DNA from: Proteromonas lacertae
Lineage: Eukaryota; Sar; Bigyra; Opalinata; Proteromonadidae
Length of the DNA: 64,000 nucleotides
NCBI GenBank assembly: GCA_002245135.1
Contig: NGBS01000007.1
Location: 124,001 to 188,000 of the forward strand
Direction: 5' to 3'
The notes beneath the pieces are model-generated. The model was given only the letters and a program-made list of their open reading frames with translations, had not been told where the DNA came from and did not search any database. Numbering within the stretch: position 1 is the first letter of the stretch; the number at the start of each line of letters is the position of its first letter. The position numbers and the translations under genes were made by a program. Below are positions 35,766 to 47,132 of this stretch, in pieces.

Positions 35766-35928
35766 TGAATGTCACACTTTTTACTGCTACTGACATTTAC
35801 TATATAAAGTATTTTAAATTAGCCTCGAGCATTTATTACAGGCTTGACATTTTTCAAACATACTCTTTTTACATTTTTCTTTCTTACCAAATAATTAATA
35901 ACAACAAAAAATTATGATATAACTATAT

Positions 35929-36785
35929 TTATTTTTTATCAAATGATTCTGTTATAGTTTTCTGTTTTTTAACTGATTTTGAATTATCTTCACTTTCTCT
36001 ATGTCTCTTTTTACTATCACCATTAACAACAATTACTTCATCATCATCATCACCTTCTTCTTCCATTTTATTATCTTTTTTCTGCTTCTTTATCTTAATT
36101 ACATCATTATATTCATCGTGTTTCTTACTCTTCTCTTTGTGTTTCATTACTACAATCTTTTCATCATCATCATTATTATCACTCTCAAAATCATTATTTT
36201 GTTGTATATGTGAGATTAAAACAGGTTGAATCAATTTTGTTGGAGATGATGTTGTTGATTTAAACAAAGAATCAATTTTCACTTCCTTCTTCTTTTCTTT
36301 TTCTTTTTCCTTGTCTTTATCTTTTTTACTCTCCTTTTTACTATCACTAGTATTCTTTTGTTTGTTTTTTTCAGTTGTTATTGTACTAGTTAAGAGTGAT
36401 TTAGGTTTTTTAGTGGTTTGTTTCTTCACTTTACTTACATCTATTTTATCATCAATTACATCATTATATAATGACTTATATTCATCTTTCATATGCCATC
36501 TAGTATGCTTTTCATCCTAATAAATCAATAAATAATAATAATATAAATAATTATACAGGATATTTTGTTTTAACACACAATATATTGATCAATTGAGATA
36601 ATAGTTTCTTTGTATATTTCTTTTCATATTTTTCATATAATTCATTCACTATATGTTCTAATCCTTTTGTCATTGATAATACAACTTTAGTTACAACAAA
36701 CTTTTGTATTTCTTCACTGAAATTTGATAATATTTCCTTAGCATCAATTGGTGGATGTGTTTTGGGTGGTTTTGCTTCACCATCT
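35929..36785 (-). CDS. CAF-1 p150-like winged-helix and PIP tail, in +1 frame of ISWI
   Basis: Exons 36557-36785 (continuing from the ISWI stop) and 35929-36516; intron 40 nt. There is no ATG near its start; the open frame begins after a TGA inside the ISWI 3' end. The first about 95 residues (FVVTKVVLSMTKGLEHIV, KKYTKKLLSQLINILC, HTRWHMKDEYKSLYND) resemble the C-terminal winged-helix domain of CAF-1 large subunits. The rest is Lys/Asp-rich and ends KKQKTITESFDKK, a PIP-box-like motif (Q-x-x-I...F). Skipping one T of the ISWI TAA joins both frames into a single protein. Alternatives are a separate gene with an unseen first exon, or a genomic insertion. Confidence 0.5.
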
Positions 36786-39219
36786 TTAGATTGGTTGTTG
36801 ATGTTGTTGTTGTATTCTCTCTTTTTCAGATTCTTTAATCACTTTTATTTTACTCTTTAAATCACTTATAGTTTTAGCTCTATTTGTTGCACTATCTAAA
36901 TCTTTAGAAATCATTTTCATTAATTTCTCACATCTCTTTTGAATTTCATTCTCAGTTAATGTCTTTATATACCAATCAAAACACAATAATGGACATCTTC
37001 TAACGGCTCTTTGTATTTTCCCCCAATTTCCATAACCATATCTTGTTACAAAACATAACAAATATTTATCTTCATCTTGAGTAAATGGAGTAAATGATTT
37101 AGTTGTTACTGGATTAGAGAGTGGTAAATGAATATATGGATTAGGATACTTTAAAATATATTCTTTGATATTCTTTCTCATTAAATTAATCTCTTCTCTC
37201 TTGGCTTCAGCTTGTTTGATTTTTCTCATTATTTTATCCCAATCTGGTAAATCAAATTGACCTCTTGCCCAAAATACTTTACTATATTCTTTAACATCAT
37301 CAACTGTGATATTACTATCTGATATATGTTGAGTAATTGATTCATAATCTGATTTATCACAAATACATAATGAATCAGTAAATGAATTGTATATTTTTCT
37401 ATTGAACTTTGGAAATCCTTGTTGTAATAACTTTTGTCTTTCTTCTTCTAAGTCTTTTGGTAATAACAATTCATCATTATCATACTTTGACATATCTGTT
37501 CCTTTTTTCACTTCTTCATCATAACTATAAATACAATTATAACAATAATATATATACATATTCTTTTGCATTTCATGTAGTTCTTCTAATCTTGTTTTAT
37601 TATAGAAATAATATGGTTCTAATCTTGGCAAATTCATCTGTTTTGGTAAACGAGGTTTCTTTGGTTTAGGTGCTTCTTTAATTGGCTGTTCATTGAAATA
37701 TTTCACTTGCTATATAAAAATAATAAATAGAAATAATAATTAATTACTTTTCTTTCTCTTTTATTAAATGCACTATCTTGTATAATATATTGTTCAACTT
37801 CTTCTACTACTTCTTTCTGTTTCTCTTTTACATCTTTATAATTCACACCTTCAAATACTCTCAAATTTGTATCACCAATTTTGAAATCTAATAGTTTAGC
37901 AACATCAGGTACTTGTTTCTCCACTTCTTCAATCATTTCTTTCGTCTTTTGTTTACCTTTTTCTAATATTGTATCAATATCTTCATCACTTATTGTCTTA
38001 CTATCAGAGTGGAATATTGATTTAGCATCAGACATGATCATATTTGCCATTTCAGCGGCTGATAGTGTTTTATTAGCGTCAGTTAATCTACCTTGTTGTA
38101 TAACAAATGTATCTAATCTCATCTTCATTTCTGCTCTTTCTACTATTCTCTTTTCTACAGAATCTTCAGTGATTAATCGATATATTTTAACAGGTTTCTT
38201 TTGACCTATTCTATGGGCTCGATCTTGGGCTTGAAGATCCATCTTAGGATTCCAATCTGAATCATAAAATATGACCGAATCAGCTGTAGCTAAGTTAATA
38301 CCTAGACCACCAGCTCTTGTAGATAATAAGAATATAAATATATCACTTCCATCTTCATTAAATCGATCAATCATATCATCTCTATCATCTCCAGATGTTT
38401 GACCATCTAATCTACAATAATTATATTTCCTAATAAAACAATAATCTTCCAAAATATCTAAAACTCTTGTCATTTGACAGAATAATAACACTCTTGAACC
38501 TTGACATTTTAATTTAGGTAGTAATTTATCTAATAATATTAACTTACCGCAATTCATGATTAAATGTTCTCCCATTGGATCTAAACTCATATCTTCAACA
38601 CCTTCAAATAGATAAGGATGATTACAGACTTTACGTAATTGAACTAACATGTTTAACAGATGACCTTTTTCTTTTGTAATTGATCTTAACTATAAAACAA
38701 TAATAATAATTATTATATATATATACAACATCAATATTTTTTGTCAAAATTGATCTATACAACTCTCTCTGCATATCACTCATTCCAACATATATATGAA
38801 CTTCCTCTTTTGGTGGTAAACTCTTTTCTACATCACTCTTTAATCTACGTAACATAAATGGTTTTAATATTTTATGTAATTGATTGATTATATTTTCTTT
38901 CACTTTAATATCATCAGTATCAACTAAATCGAATGTTTTATCAAAATCAGAACTGGATGTAAATACTTCAGGTAATAAAAAGTTCAATAATGACCATAAT
39001 TCATGTAAATTATTCTGTAATGGAGTTCCTGTTAATAATAATCGATATTCACTATCAAAACATCTCACTGCTTCTGATAATTGTGAATGTTCATTCTTTA
39101 TTCTATGAGCTTCATCTATTATTACATAACCCCAATTGAACTTCGTTAATAATGTTTTTTCCTTGTATGCCATTTCGAAGGTTGTTAAGCAAATATCCCA
39201 CATCCTATTATTTGGATTC

Positions 39220-39255
<36 letters not shown>

Positions 39256-40207
39256 CTGATAAATGCTCCTTTTTTATATTCTCTCTTTCTTCAGCATCTC
39301 CATGAAATTTCAGTGGTTTTAATAATGGACACCATCTCTTTATTTCATTAATCCAGTTACCCAACGTACTTTTTGGTACAATAATTAAATGTGGTCCTCT
39401 AATAGTTGAAATATATATATATATATATATATATACATTAATAGTTTCATTTGTTTCAAATATCCCAATAATGATATTGTTTGTAATGTTTTTCCTAAAC
39501 CCATTTCATCAGCTAATATTCCATTCATATAATTCTCATATAATGATAATAACCAATTTAAGCCATCTAATTGATAATTTCTCATTTTCCCTTCAATACA
39601 AGTTGGCTGCACTGTTAATACTGAAATAGAATTGTTCATATCTTTATCTAATCCATCTCTAAGTAGATTATCATCTTCATCACGTTCTGCTTTACTTTGA
39701 CGACGTCTATATTATAAGAATTGTTTTAAATACTTCTTTGGCAAGTCTTGCGGTAGATTTTGCTTTGATTTGTCGATAATGTTGTTAAATGCATCCGACT
39801 GTTGTAATAAATATTGAATTCTTTTTTGAGCTCGTTCAGCTATTGATCTTTGAAAGTCTATTTTCTTTTGTTTCTAATTTTACATAGTAATTTTCAAATA
39901 TACTATTTTATCTTTATCCACTTTGTTCTTTTTCTTACTTGGCTATTATATAAAGATAATGTGTTAATACCTTCTCACGAGGTGTTGTATTTGCACTTTC
40001 GCTATCAGTGTTTGGAGTATCAAGCTTAAATTCTTTTTCTAATTCTCTAATGTGTGTAGAATTATCAGTCTATTTAACCTAAATGCGTAAATTGATTATA
40101 CATTCAATAATGTCGCTCTTTTACTTGGGCTATCTCCTACTTCGACACCATTATCCTATTTTCAAATATTCTGGATATTTTAATACATCATTGTTCTCTT
40201 CTTCCAT
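36786..40207 (-). CDS. ISWI-type SNF2 chromatin-remodelling ATPase, 1029 aa
   Basis: Eleven exons: 40187-40207, 40102-40155, 39971-40069, 39904-39942, 39734-39873, 39437-39706, 39257-39398, 38727-39218, 37748-38689, 37558-37709 and 36786-37524; introns 27-38 nt. Total coding length is divisible by three. Helicase motifs: [62 protein letters not shown] and QDRAHRIGQ. The C-terminal part has the HAND-SANT-SLIDE architecture: [15 protein letters not shown] and [34 protein letters not shown]. These place it in the ISWI branch, which spaces nucleosomes. The first five exons are very short and encode an acidic/basic tail. An E2F-like site lies 26-35 bp upstream. Confidence 0.92.
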
Positions 40208-40232
40208 TCTAAAAAATAAAAATAAATTAAAA

Positions 40233-40242
40233 GGCGCGAAAA
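40233..40242 (-). promoter_or_regulatory. E2F-like site upstream of ISWI
   Basis: GGCGCGAAAA on the plus strand, i.e. TTTTCGCGCC in the gene's direction, an exact E2F/DP-type core 26 bp before the ATG. It stands out in very AT-rich DNA and recurs (as CCCGCGAAAA) before the SANT-like gene. Confidence 0.45.
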
Positions 40243-40355
40243 TGTCAAGTTAAAACTTGCTAAATTCAGTCATTTTATACTATTAATTTGAATGATTAAA
40301 ATAACCTCAAAAAACATCTTGAATACAGATTTAACTACGCAGATGATTAAATTTT

Positions 40356-40822
40356 TTATAATATTGGTGTTATTCTCAACATCATATTACCATGATTTGG
40401 AATATCCTTACCAGTGAAGCTTCCATAATAAGTGCCAAGTGATTTATGATTCCACAAATCATAAACTTCGGCAGTTGTTCCTTGAGTTAATCCAATCATA
40501 TTGAAGTTAAGTGTAATATCAGCTTTTTCATCACCTTCTCTGTTGAATAATATAACAGCTTTCTTATCGTTAACTAAATCACCAGACCATATTTCATACT
40601 TCTTACCATCAGTTCCATACACGATGACCTTGAATACCTAATGGATCTTGATTAACTTCGATTATCTCTTTATTTTGTAAGATTTCTACTGTAGCATTAT
40701 CCATATTTCTTACATCACATCCCAATTAATAATGGGAGATTTCATTAATGCCCATAAAGCAAAGTGAGTCTATTTAATTAAATAAAAAATAACTATATAT
40801 ATATACTCTATATTCAACATTA
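40356..40822 (-). pseudogene. truncated inverted copy of alpha-galactosidase 3' half
   Basis: Read on the minus strand this repeats 46253-46721 of the intact gene almost base for base, including the last intron (35 nt here, 33 nt in the parent), and ends right after the stop codon. The retained intron shows DNA-level duplication rather than retroposition. Small insertions relative to the parent (near 40615 and in the CTCCCATTATT stretch near 40735) break the frame, and the catalytic N-terminal half is absent. It lies downstream of the ISWI promoter, not in a coding context, and is surely non-functional as an enzyme. Confidence 0.9.
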
Positions 40823-40951
40823 GTCTCGAATTGATGTTATTCTAGCTTTTCATTTGAAATATTAAAAAAAAAAGTATTATTTCTTTGTATTCAATAAAAG
40901 AAATTATATAAAAAAATATATATTTATATAATATTAATTTCTTTATTTGTT

Positions 40952-43036
40952 TTAACAAACTCCAAGTAAAGCAATTCTAACATTATATTCTGCCATTAAA
41001 GTCTGATTTCTTGTTTGTTTCGCTTCATAATAAACATCTAAAGCATCAAGAGCAGGATCAATCAATTCATCAAAATATACTGTATTTTCTTCTTGATGTT
41101 TTTCTTTCAAATTTAATAATATCTCATAAATTGTTATCTTGATTGGTTCACCTACTCGAATTGCCACTTTTATTAAAGCTTCAGTTGCCATCTTTCTAGC
41201 TAACCAAGTTCCTGTTTTAGCTATTGATTCTAATCTCAACACAATTGATAACAATGGGAAATTACCTATACAACTAATACCATTACCAGCTGCAGAAGAT
41301 TTTTGTTCTTTATCTTGACATAATTCACAAGCATGTTCACCCAAGAACCACATTCCAGCAATCTGCAATCTCAAGATTGGTAATCTATTGGGAGTATTTA
41401 AATCAGTATCTAATAATGTATATAAATATTCTAATATTGGTTGAGGAGCAGCTTTACAACTACTATCCCATAAAGAAATCATAGCTTCAGGTTGCAAGGC
41501 TGTACTATCTTTCTTAAACCATTCACCAGCTATTTGAATACCCATTCCTGCTAAGCTAGCTGTCATTGATACTCTAGCATTTATAACATTTAATATAAGT
41601 GTCACTTCTTCTGGAGTGATATTTAACACTGAACAAGAATCAACAAATGAATCTACAAATTCACGAGATCGGCTTTCATTTGGAGCTGGTAATAACCATA
41701 CTACTGCAGAGATTGCTCTTAATCTTAAACTCAATGGATAATTTAGATTGATTATCATCGCATTGAGATACTCTACCACTTTAAACAATTCATCTAATAC
41801 TACACTGGATGGTTCTATTCCTGCTACTACACGAGCTCTTCCTAATCTTTCTATATATCGAACAAGTGATTGTATTTCTGGTCTATTGTCATTATTCACT
41901 GCTTCATTTAAGTCTTTGAATATTGTAGTTATTATTGTTGGTAATAAAGCTATTAGAGTTATTATTATTATTAATATTATTATTATACTTTGACCAGGTT
42001 GATTGGATTCTTTGCCTTTAGAATTTGTACATTCTAATCTATCCCATCTGAAATTTAATAACGACTATATACATATTTTATAATAATAGATATATTATTT
42101 TATACATTAGCAACTTCTAATCTTGCTCTTTTACTATCACTTGTCAATCCTCTAATTAACTCTGGATAATATTTCTTTTGTAATGGAGGATAGTTTGAAA
42201 AACAAATATTCAAGCAGATTTTATAATAATACACTGTAGCAAATGAAGTTTCAACATTCACTTTTCTATCAGGAGTTGTTGATGATAATAATATAGGCTT
42301 TAATAAAGTACCAACAGAATTAGGATCAAATCGACTGATGTTATATATTGCAGCTAATGCTTGATAGGCAGATTCACCATTATGAAATGGAACTGTTGAT
42401 CCTTTGATTAAAAAGGGCAAAAATGAAGCGTACATCTTCTCTTTGACTCATATAATGACGTTTTAAACATCCATAATAAGTGGCTGACATGAAACAGTGT
42501 AGTTCGTGTGTTTTTCTATCTCCTTTTTTCATCTATTTATTATTATATATTATATACAGCACTTGTATCAGCAAATGGATCCCAAGATGATAGAATACTG
42601 TATAGATCTTGAGTTAATACGTCCGAGGAGGGATTTAATGATTCTAAAAACGACAAAGTTCTATAAGCTTGTAATCTTCGAGGATCATATTCATTTGTTA
42701 ATTCCACTTTTGTATCATTAATTATTGCATTTAAATCATCTTCATCACATATACGACATCCTTGTGTGATAAAGAAATGAGCTAATCTATCCACTTTTAA
42801 AGCATCATCTCCCTTTTTTATTTTAGCAAAGAGTATATAGTTAAGAAAAACATGTACATATGATTTACATAACAATTAAAAATGATATGTCTTGCACAAG
42901 CACGTGTGAAAGAAGGATCGGTGAAATCTATATATTGAGCAAGATCTCTCATCTGTTCTAAAAGTTTGTTAAATTTAATATCATTCTGAAGTGCTGCAGA
43001 TATTTCACCTGCTTTCTGTCGATAGATTGAATTCAT
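40952..43036 (-). CDS. alpha-solenoid (HEAT/ARM-like) protein with +1 frame break
   Basis: Exons 42869-43036, 42558-42812, 42106-42532, 41989-42064 and 40952-41949; introns 56 (AAG acceptor, least certain), 25, 41 and 39 nt. Total length is 3n+1: the frame must slip +1 between about 42445 and 42365 on the minus strand, where the zero frame finally ends at TCA-TAA-T. The protein is helical throughout: NDIKFNKLLEQMRDLAQY, ITQGCRICDEDDLNAI, FLPFLIKGSTVPFHNGES, YQALAAIYNISRFDPNS, VRYIERLGRARVV and MATEALIKVAIRVGEP. This is HEAT- or adaptin/TPLATE-like in style, but no family could be fixed. No signal peptide. Confidence 0.6.
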
Positions 43037-43077
43037 AAAATCTTTCTAACTCAAGCTTATAAGTTTGACATTTAAAA

Positions 43078-43356
43078 ATGAATTTTCTTGCATTAAAAAC
43101 TCCACAGTTGTTATTCAATAGTATATATAATTGATTTATTTTTACAGGTGGAATATCCGCAGCATGCACTAACTTTATAAAGCCAGTACTTTCATATTCG
43201 GCATTTCAATATTTTCCTCTTATTTCACTCATTCCATCTATTTTATACAAAGGTAGAAACAAAAGATGGCCAAAGAAAGCAAATCATGGAACAAGACCAT
43301 GTAATCATGTTGCAAGAAGGCTAAAAGCACCAAAGAGATGGACAAAACATAATTAA
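43078..43356 (+). CDS. small basic protein, possible mitochondrial ribosomal component, 83 aa
   Basis: Exons 43078-43120 and 43148-43356; intron 27 nt with CAG acceptor. A hydrophobic N-terminal half (FNSGISAACTNFIKPVLS, FPLISLIPSIL) is followed by a strongly basic end (RNKRWPKKANHGTRPCNHV, RRLKAPKRW). The KKANHGxRP string recalls small organellar ribosomal proteins, which fits its position beside uL22m and divergent to the solenoid gene, but I cannot name the family. Confidence 0.55.
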
Positions 43357-43424
43357 CAAAAATAATTTATCTTTTAGTTTCCTAAATTATGAAAAATTGG
43401 GATATTTTATTAACAATTACACGA

Positions 43425-44046
43425 TTACTCTTTAATTTCGATTTGAGGTTTTTTAGCTTCTTCCTCTCTTGCTCTTATTTGTGCTCTTAGTCGATTTTGG
43501 TCTCTTCTTACTCGTTTCTGGTGTTTAGTTAGATGCTCTGGCTGTTTTTCTTCAACTTGAATTGTTAAATGTGAATGTTTTCTAACCATTATTCCATGTC
43601 TTCCTCTTGATTGATATCTCACTCGTTTATCATATGATCCTCTACCAACTATTGATTGTGTCACTATTAAATTCTCTGGTGGAACTTCATATCTTATATC
43701 TGCTAGATTTGCTGCATTTTGAACTGTTTTTGAAACTACAGTTGCTATTTTTTTGTGTGAAAATTGAAGCTGCTTTAAAGCATCCGGTACAGTCATTCCA
43801 GAAATTAAATTTGCTACAGGAACTAATTTTCTGGGAGAAACCTTTATTGATTTTTTAGTTGTTTTTGCTATTATTTTTTCATCATTTTTAATTTGATTTG
43901 TTGTTTTTTCATTTTTCAATTCTGAAAATGATCTAATTAAATATGGTTGAACTATTAATATAAAGAACTGCAATCATACAACATAAAGATTTATTTGGTA
44001 TATTGAAGGATAAGCGAGAAAAAGACAAAACTAGTTTATTCATCAT
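43425..44046 (-). CDS. mitochondrial large-subunit ribosomal protein uL22m, 197 aa
   Basis: Exons 43980-44046 and 43425-43951; intron 28 nt. The spliced N-terminus (MNKLVLSFSRLSFNIP, then YLIRSFSELKNEK) is a typical mitochondrial presequence. The body is uL22: IKVSPRKLVPVANLISGM, DALKQLQFSHKKIATVV, NAANLADIRYEVPPENL and the beta-hairpin with RVRYQSRGRHGIMVRK. A charged C-terminal extension follows (QKRVRRDQNRLRAQIRAREEE). uL22 lines the nascent peptide exit tunnel. Spliced length is a multiple of three. Confidence 0.85.
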
Positions 44047-44415
44047 CAAGTCAAGTTATAAATTTGGGGATTTTTCTTTCATTCAAGAATATAATTCTAT
44101 ATGGCATTTTATTCACCAATTGAATAGTAAATAAAGTTACTTTCGAGTTTAGTGATAGTTTTAGAATAGATTCAACCTGAAATAATAAAAGTGCTTCTTT
44201 AATCAAGATCAGGAGTTAAAAATTCAAAACAAATCTATTTATGTAATAAATATGGACCCATTAATTTAATTATTGAGATTATTGTCTTGTTTAATGAAGT
44301 AAATAAGCAGAAAAAACAAAAAGTAAATGACGTCATTTCTAGTTAAATCATTTCCCCCTTATTTTTTCGATAAATTCATGCCATTCCCCTGAAGCATTTT
44401 TAAGGTTTTCAAAGC
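44047..44415. other. divergent intergenic region uL22m / eS6
   Basis: 369 bp of AT-rich sequence serving as promoter for both ribosomal protein genes. No shared strong motif beyond A/T runs and a TTTCGAGTTT string at 44142. Confidence 0.5.
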
Positions 44416-45347
44416 ATGAAGGTATGTTATAGAGACTATCTTTACATCTAAAAATTGTTCTACCTATTTTTATGTCTTTTTAACTATCTATCTACTATTT
44501 TAATTCATTATTTTATACAATTTTAGCTTAATATTGCTTATCCACCACTCGGAACAGAAAAATGTATTACCGAAGATGATGAAGCTAAACTGTATTATTT
44601 TTTGGAGTATTATCTATTAGTCGTTGTTTCTATGAAAAGCGTATTTCACAAGAAGTTAATGGAGATGAATTAGGTGATGATTACAAAGGATATGTCTTCA
44701 GGTATAATAACTAATGAATTAATTCCACTAATAGAATCACTGGAGGAAATGATAAACAAGGTTTCTGTATGGTACAAGGTGTATTATGTAATCACAGAGT
44801 TAGATTATTATTACACGAAGGTTCAAAAGGTTACAGAACCAGACGTACTGGTGAAAGAAAGAGAAAGAGTGTAAGAGGTTGCATTGTCGGACCAGATATG
44901 TCTGTTCTTAACTTAGTCATAATTAAACAAGGTGAAAAGCCAATTCCAGGTTTAACAGAAGAAAGCTGTGCTATTCCAAGAAGAAAAGGACCAAAGAGAG
45001 CTAATAACATAAGAAAATTATTCAACTTAACAAAAAGTGATGATGTTACAAAATACGTAGTAAGAAGAAAGATGGAACACAAAGGTAAGAAAATAGATAA
45101 AGCACCAAAGATCCAAAGATTGATTACACCAAGAAGATTACAAAGAAAGAGAAGATAGTATAGTGATTTAAATTTTATTTTTTAAAATAGTTTAAAAGAA
45201 AGAGCAGCTGCACAATCTAAAGCTAAATTAGAAGCTCAACAATACCAACAATTAAAACAACAAAGAGCAAAAGAACTTAAAGAGAGACATTCATCAGAAT
45301 TAGCTAAAAGAAAGAGTCGTCAAGAAAAGAAAACAACTAAAGCATAA
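44416..45347 (+). CDS. RPS6: 40S ribosomal protein eS6, 243 aa
   Basis: Exons 44416-44421, 44527-44591, 44621-44701, 44735-45157 and 45191-45347; introns 105, 29, 33 and 33 nt. The first exon is only ATG AAG. The protein matches eS6 along its length: [91 protein letters not shown] and [16 protein letters not shown]. The C-terminal tail is Lys/Arg/Ser rich as usual. The first intron, three times longer than any other in the window, is in the position where ribosomal protein genes often carry a regulatory intron. Confidence 0.97.
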
Positions 45348-45424
45348 ATGTAACCATTATATCTTCAAGGGGATATTGTTTTTATTTGTTTGTGGGAGTG
45401 GGTTAGTCAATAATCAAATTAAAA

Positions 45425-45439
45425 CAAATATATTCGTTT
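45425..45439 (+). promoter_or_regulatory. candidate core promoter element (inverted)
   Basis: CAAATATATTCGTTT, the reverse complement of the AAACGAATATATTTG type element, 24 bp before the alpha-galactosidase ATG. Confidence 0.3.
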
Positions 45440-45462
45440 TATTTTGGAACACAATCTTAATG

Positions 45463-46721
45463 AAATATTTAAGCTTAATTCTCATTATAGCTTCATGTTA
45501 TGCACTTGAAAATGGTTTAGGCCGTACTCCAGCCATGGGATGGAACTCTTGGAACCGTATTTTAAGTGGTAGTTATTCTTTATAGATTTTGCTTGTGATG
45601 TTAGCGAAAAGATGCTAAAAGAAACAGCTGTATTATTATTATATTTTATAAAAAATTAGGATGCTATGGTATCCACCGGAATGAAAGATGCTGGTTATAT
45701 TTATGTGAACATTGTATATTACCATTTTTATCTATTGTAGGATGATTGCTGGCAAGTAAAGAGAGATGAAAACAGAAAAATTGTTGAAGATAAAGAAAGA
45801 TTTCCAAGTGGAATGAAAGCTTTAGGAGATTACATTCACAGCAAAGGTTTAAAGTTTGGTATATATTCTGATGCTGGAACTAACACCTGTGCTGGTCGTC
45901 CTGGTTCTTTAGGTTATGAGAAAGAAGATGCTGAAAGTTATGCAGAATGGGGTGTAGATTATTTAAAATATGATAATTGTTTTGATGATGGTACATCTCC
46001 TAAAGTAAGATATCCACCAATGCGAGATGCTTTGAATAAGACAGGAAGACCAATTTTATTCTCAATGTGTGAATGGGGAGTAGAAAATCCAGCTGAATGG
46101 GCAAGACCAGTTGGAAATAGTTGGAGAACAACTTATGATATAAGTGATCAATGGAATAGTATGATTAACATAATGGACCAAAATGAACCTTTATATCCCG
46201 CAGCTGGTCCAGGTGGTTTTAATGATCCTGATATGTTGGAAGTAGGAAATGGAGGTATGACTGATGTTGAATATAGAGTATATATAGTTATTTTTTATTT
46301 AATTAAATAGACTCACTTTGCTTTATGGGCATTAATGAAATCCCCTTTATTAATTGGGTGTGATGTAAGAAATATGGATAATGCTACAGTAGAAATCTTA
46401 CAAAATAAAGAGATAATCGAAGTTAATCAAGATCCATTAGGTATTCAAGGTCATCGTGTATGGAACGATGGTAAGAAGTATGAAATATGGTCTGGTGATT
46501 TAGTTAACGATAAGAAAGCTGTTATATTATTCAACAGAGAAGGTGATGAAAAAGCTGATATTACACTTAACTTCAATATGATTGGATTAACTCAAGGAAC
46601 AACTGCCGAAGTTTATGATTTGTGGAATCATAAATCACTTGGCACTTATTATGGAAGCTTCACTGGTAAGGATATTCCAAATCATGGTAATATGATGTTG
46701 AGAATAACACCAATATTATAA
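45463..46721 (+). CDS. secreted GH27 alpha-galactosidase, 379 aa
   Basis: Exons 45463-45556, 45586-45629, 45660-45713, 45741-46277 and 46311-46721; introns 29, 30, 27 and 33 nt. The ATG at 45463 opens a signal peptide ([14 protein letters not shown]) and is preferred over upstream in-frame codons. GH27 marks: [37 protein letters not shown], catalytic nucleophile in YLKYDNC, acid/base in TYDISDQW, and [14 protein letters not shown]. The C-terminal beta domain ([22 protein letters not shown]) is complete. It cleaves terminal alpha-galactosides, probably in lysosome or outside the cell. A broken inverted copy of its 3' part lies 5.4 kb upstream. Confidence 0.95.
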
Positions 46722-47132
46722 AGATTGTAATTGAAATCTATAATATAAATATTTGTTGGGAATGTTGTAATTATTTCTAAGTCATAATAAATAATTCTAT
46801 TCATCACAATATTTCATTGTTTTAATTACCATTATTTCATTAATCGTATTAGAATATAACATATAGACCGTCATATGATATTATAGAATGAAGCAATGCC
46901 TTTATATTTTTAAATTATAGATGGTCATACACACACTCTCATTTAACGTTCATCTTAAACATCATGTAGTTTTGTCATTAAAACATCAACTAAATGGAAG
47001 ATTAAGTCATTAAGTAAAACGTATGATATTTGAAAATTTAATAAGTCATTTGCTAAAATATTTTAAAATGAAATACAGAAAACCGAAAAGATCAAGATCC
47101 GAATATTTGAATTAATTCTTAGATACGCTGAT
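46722..47132. other. intergenic, 411 bp
   Basis: AT-rich spacer between alpha-galactosidase and the giant glycoprotein; nothing recognisable in it. Confidence 0.55.

Noticed and set aside
44422-44526. snoRNA inside the eS6 intron
   Set aside because: No TGATGA/CTGA pair and no convincing H/ACA fold could be read.
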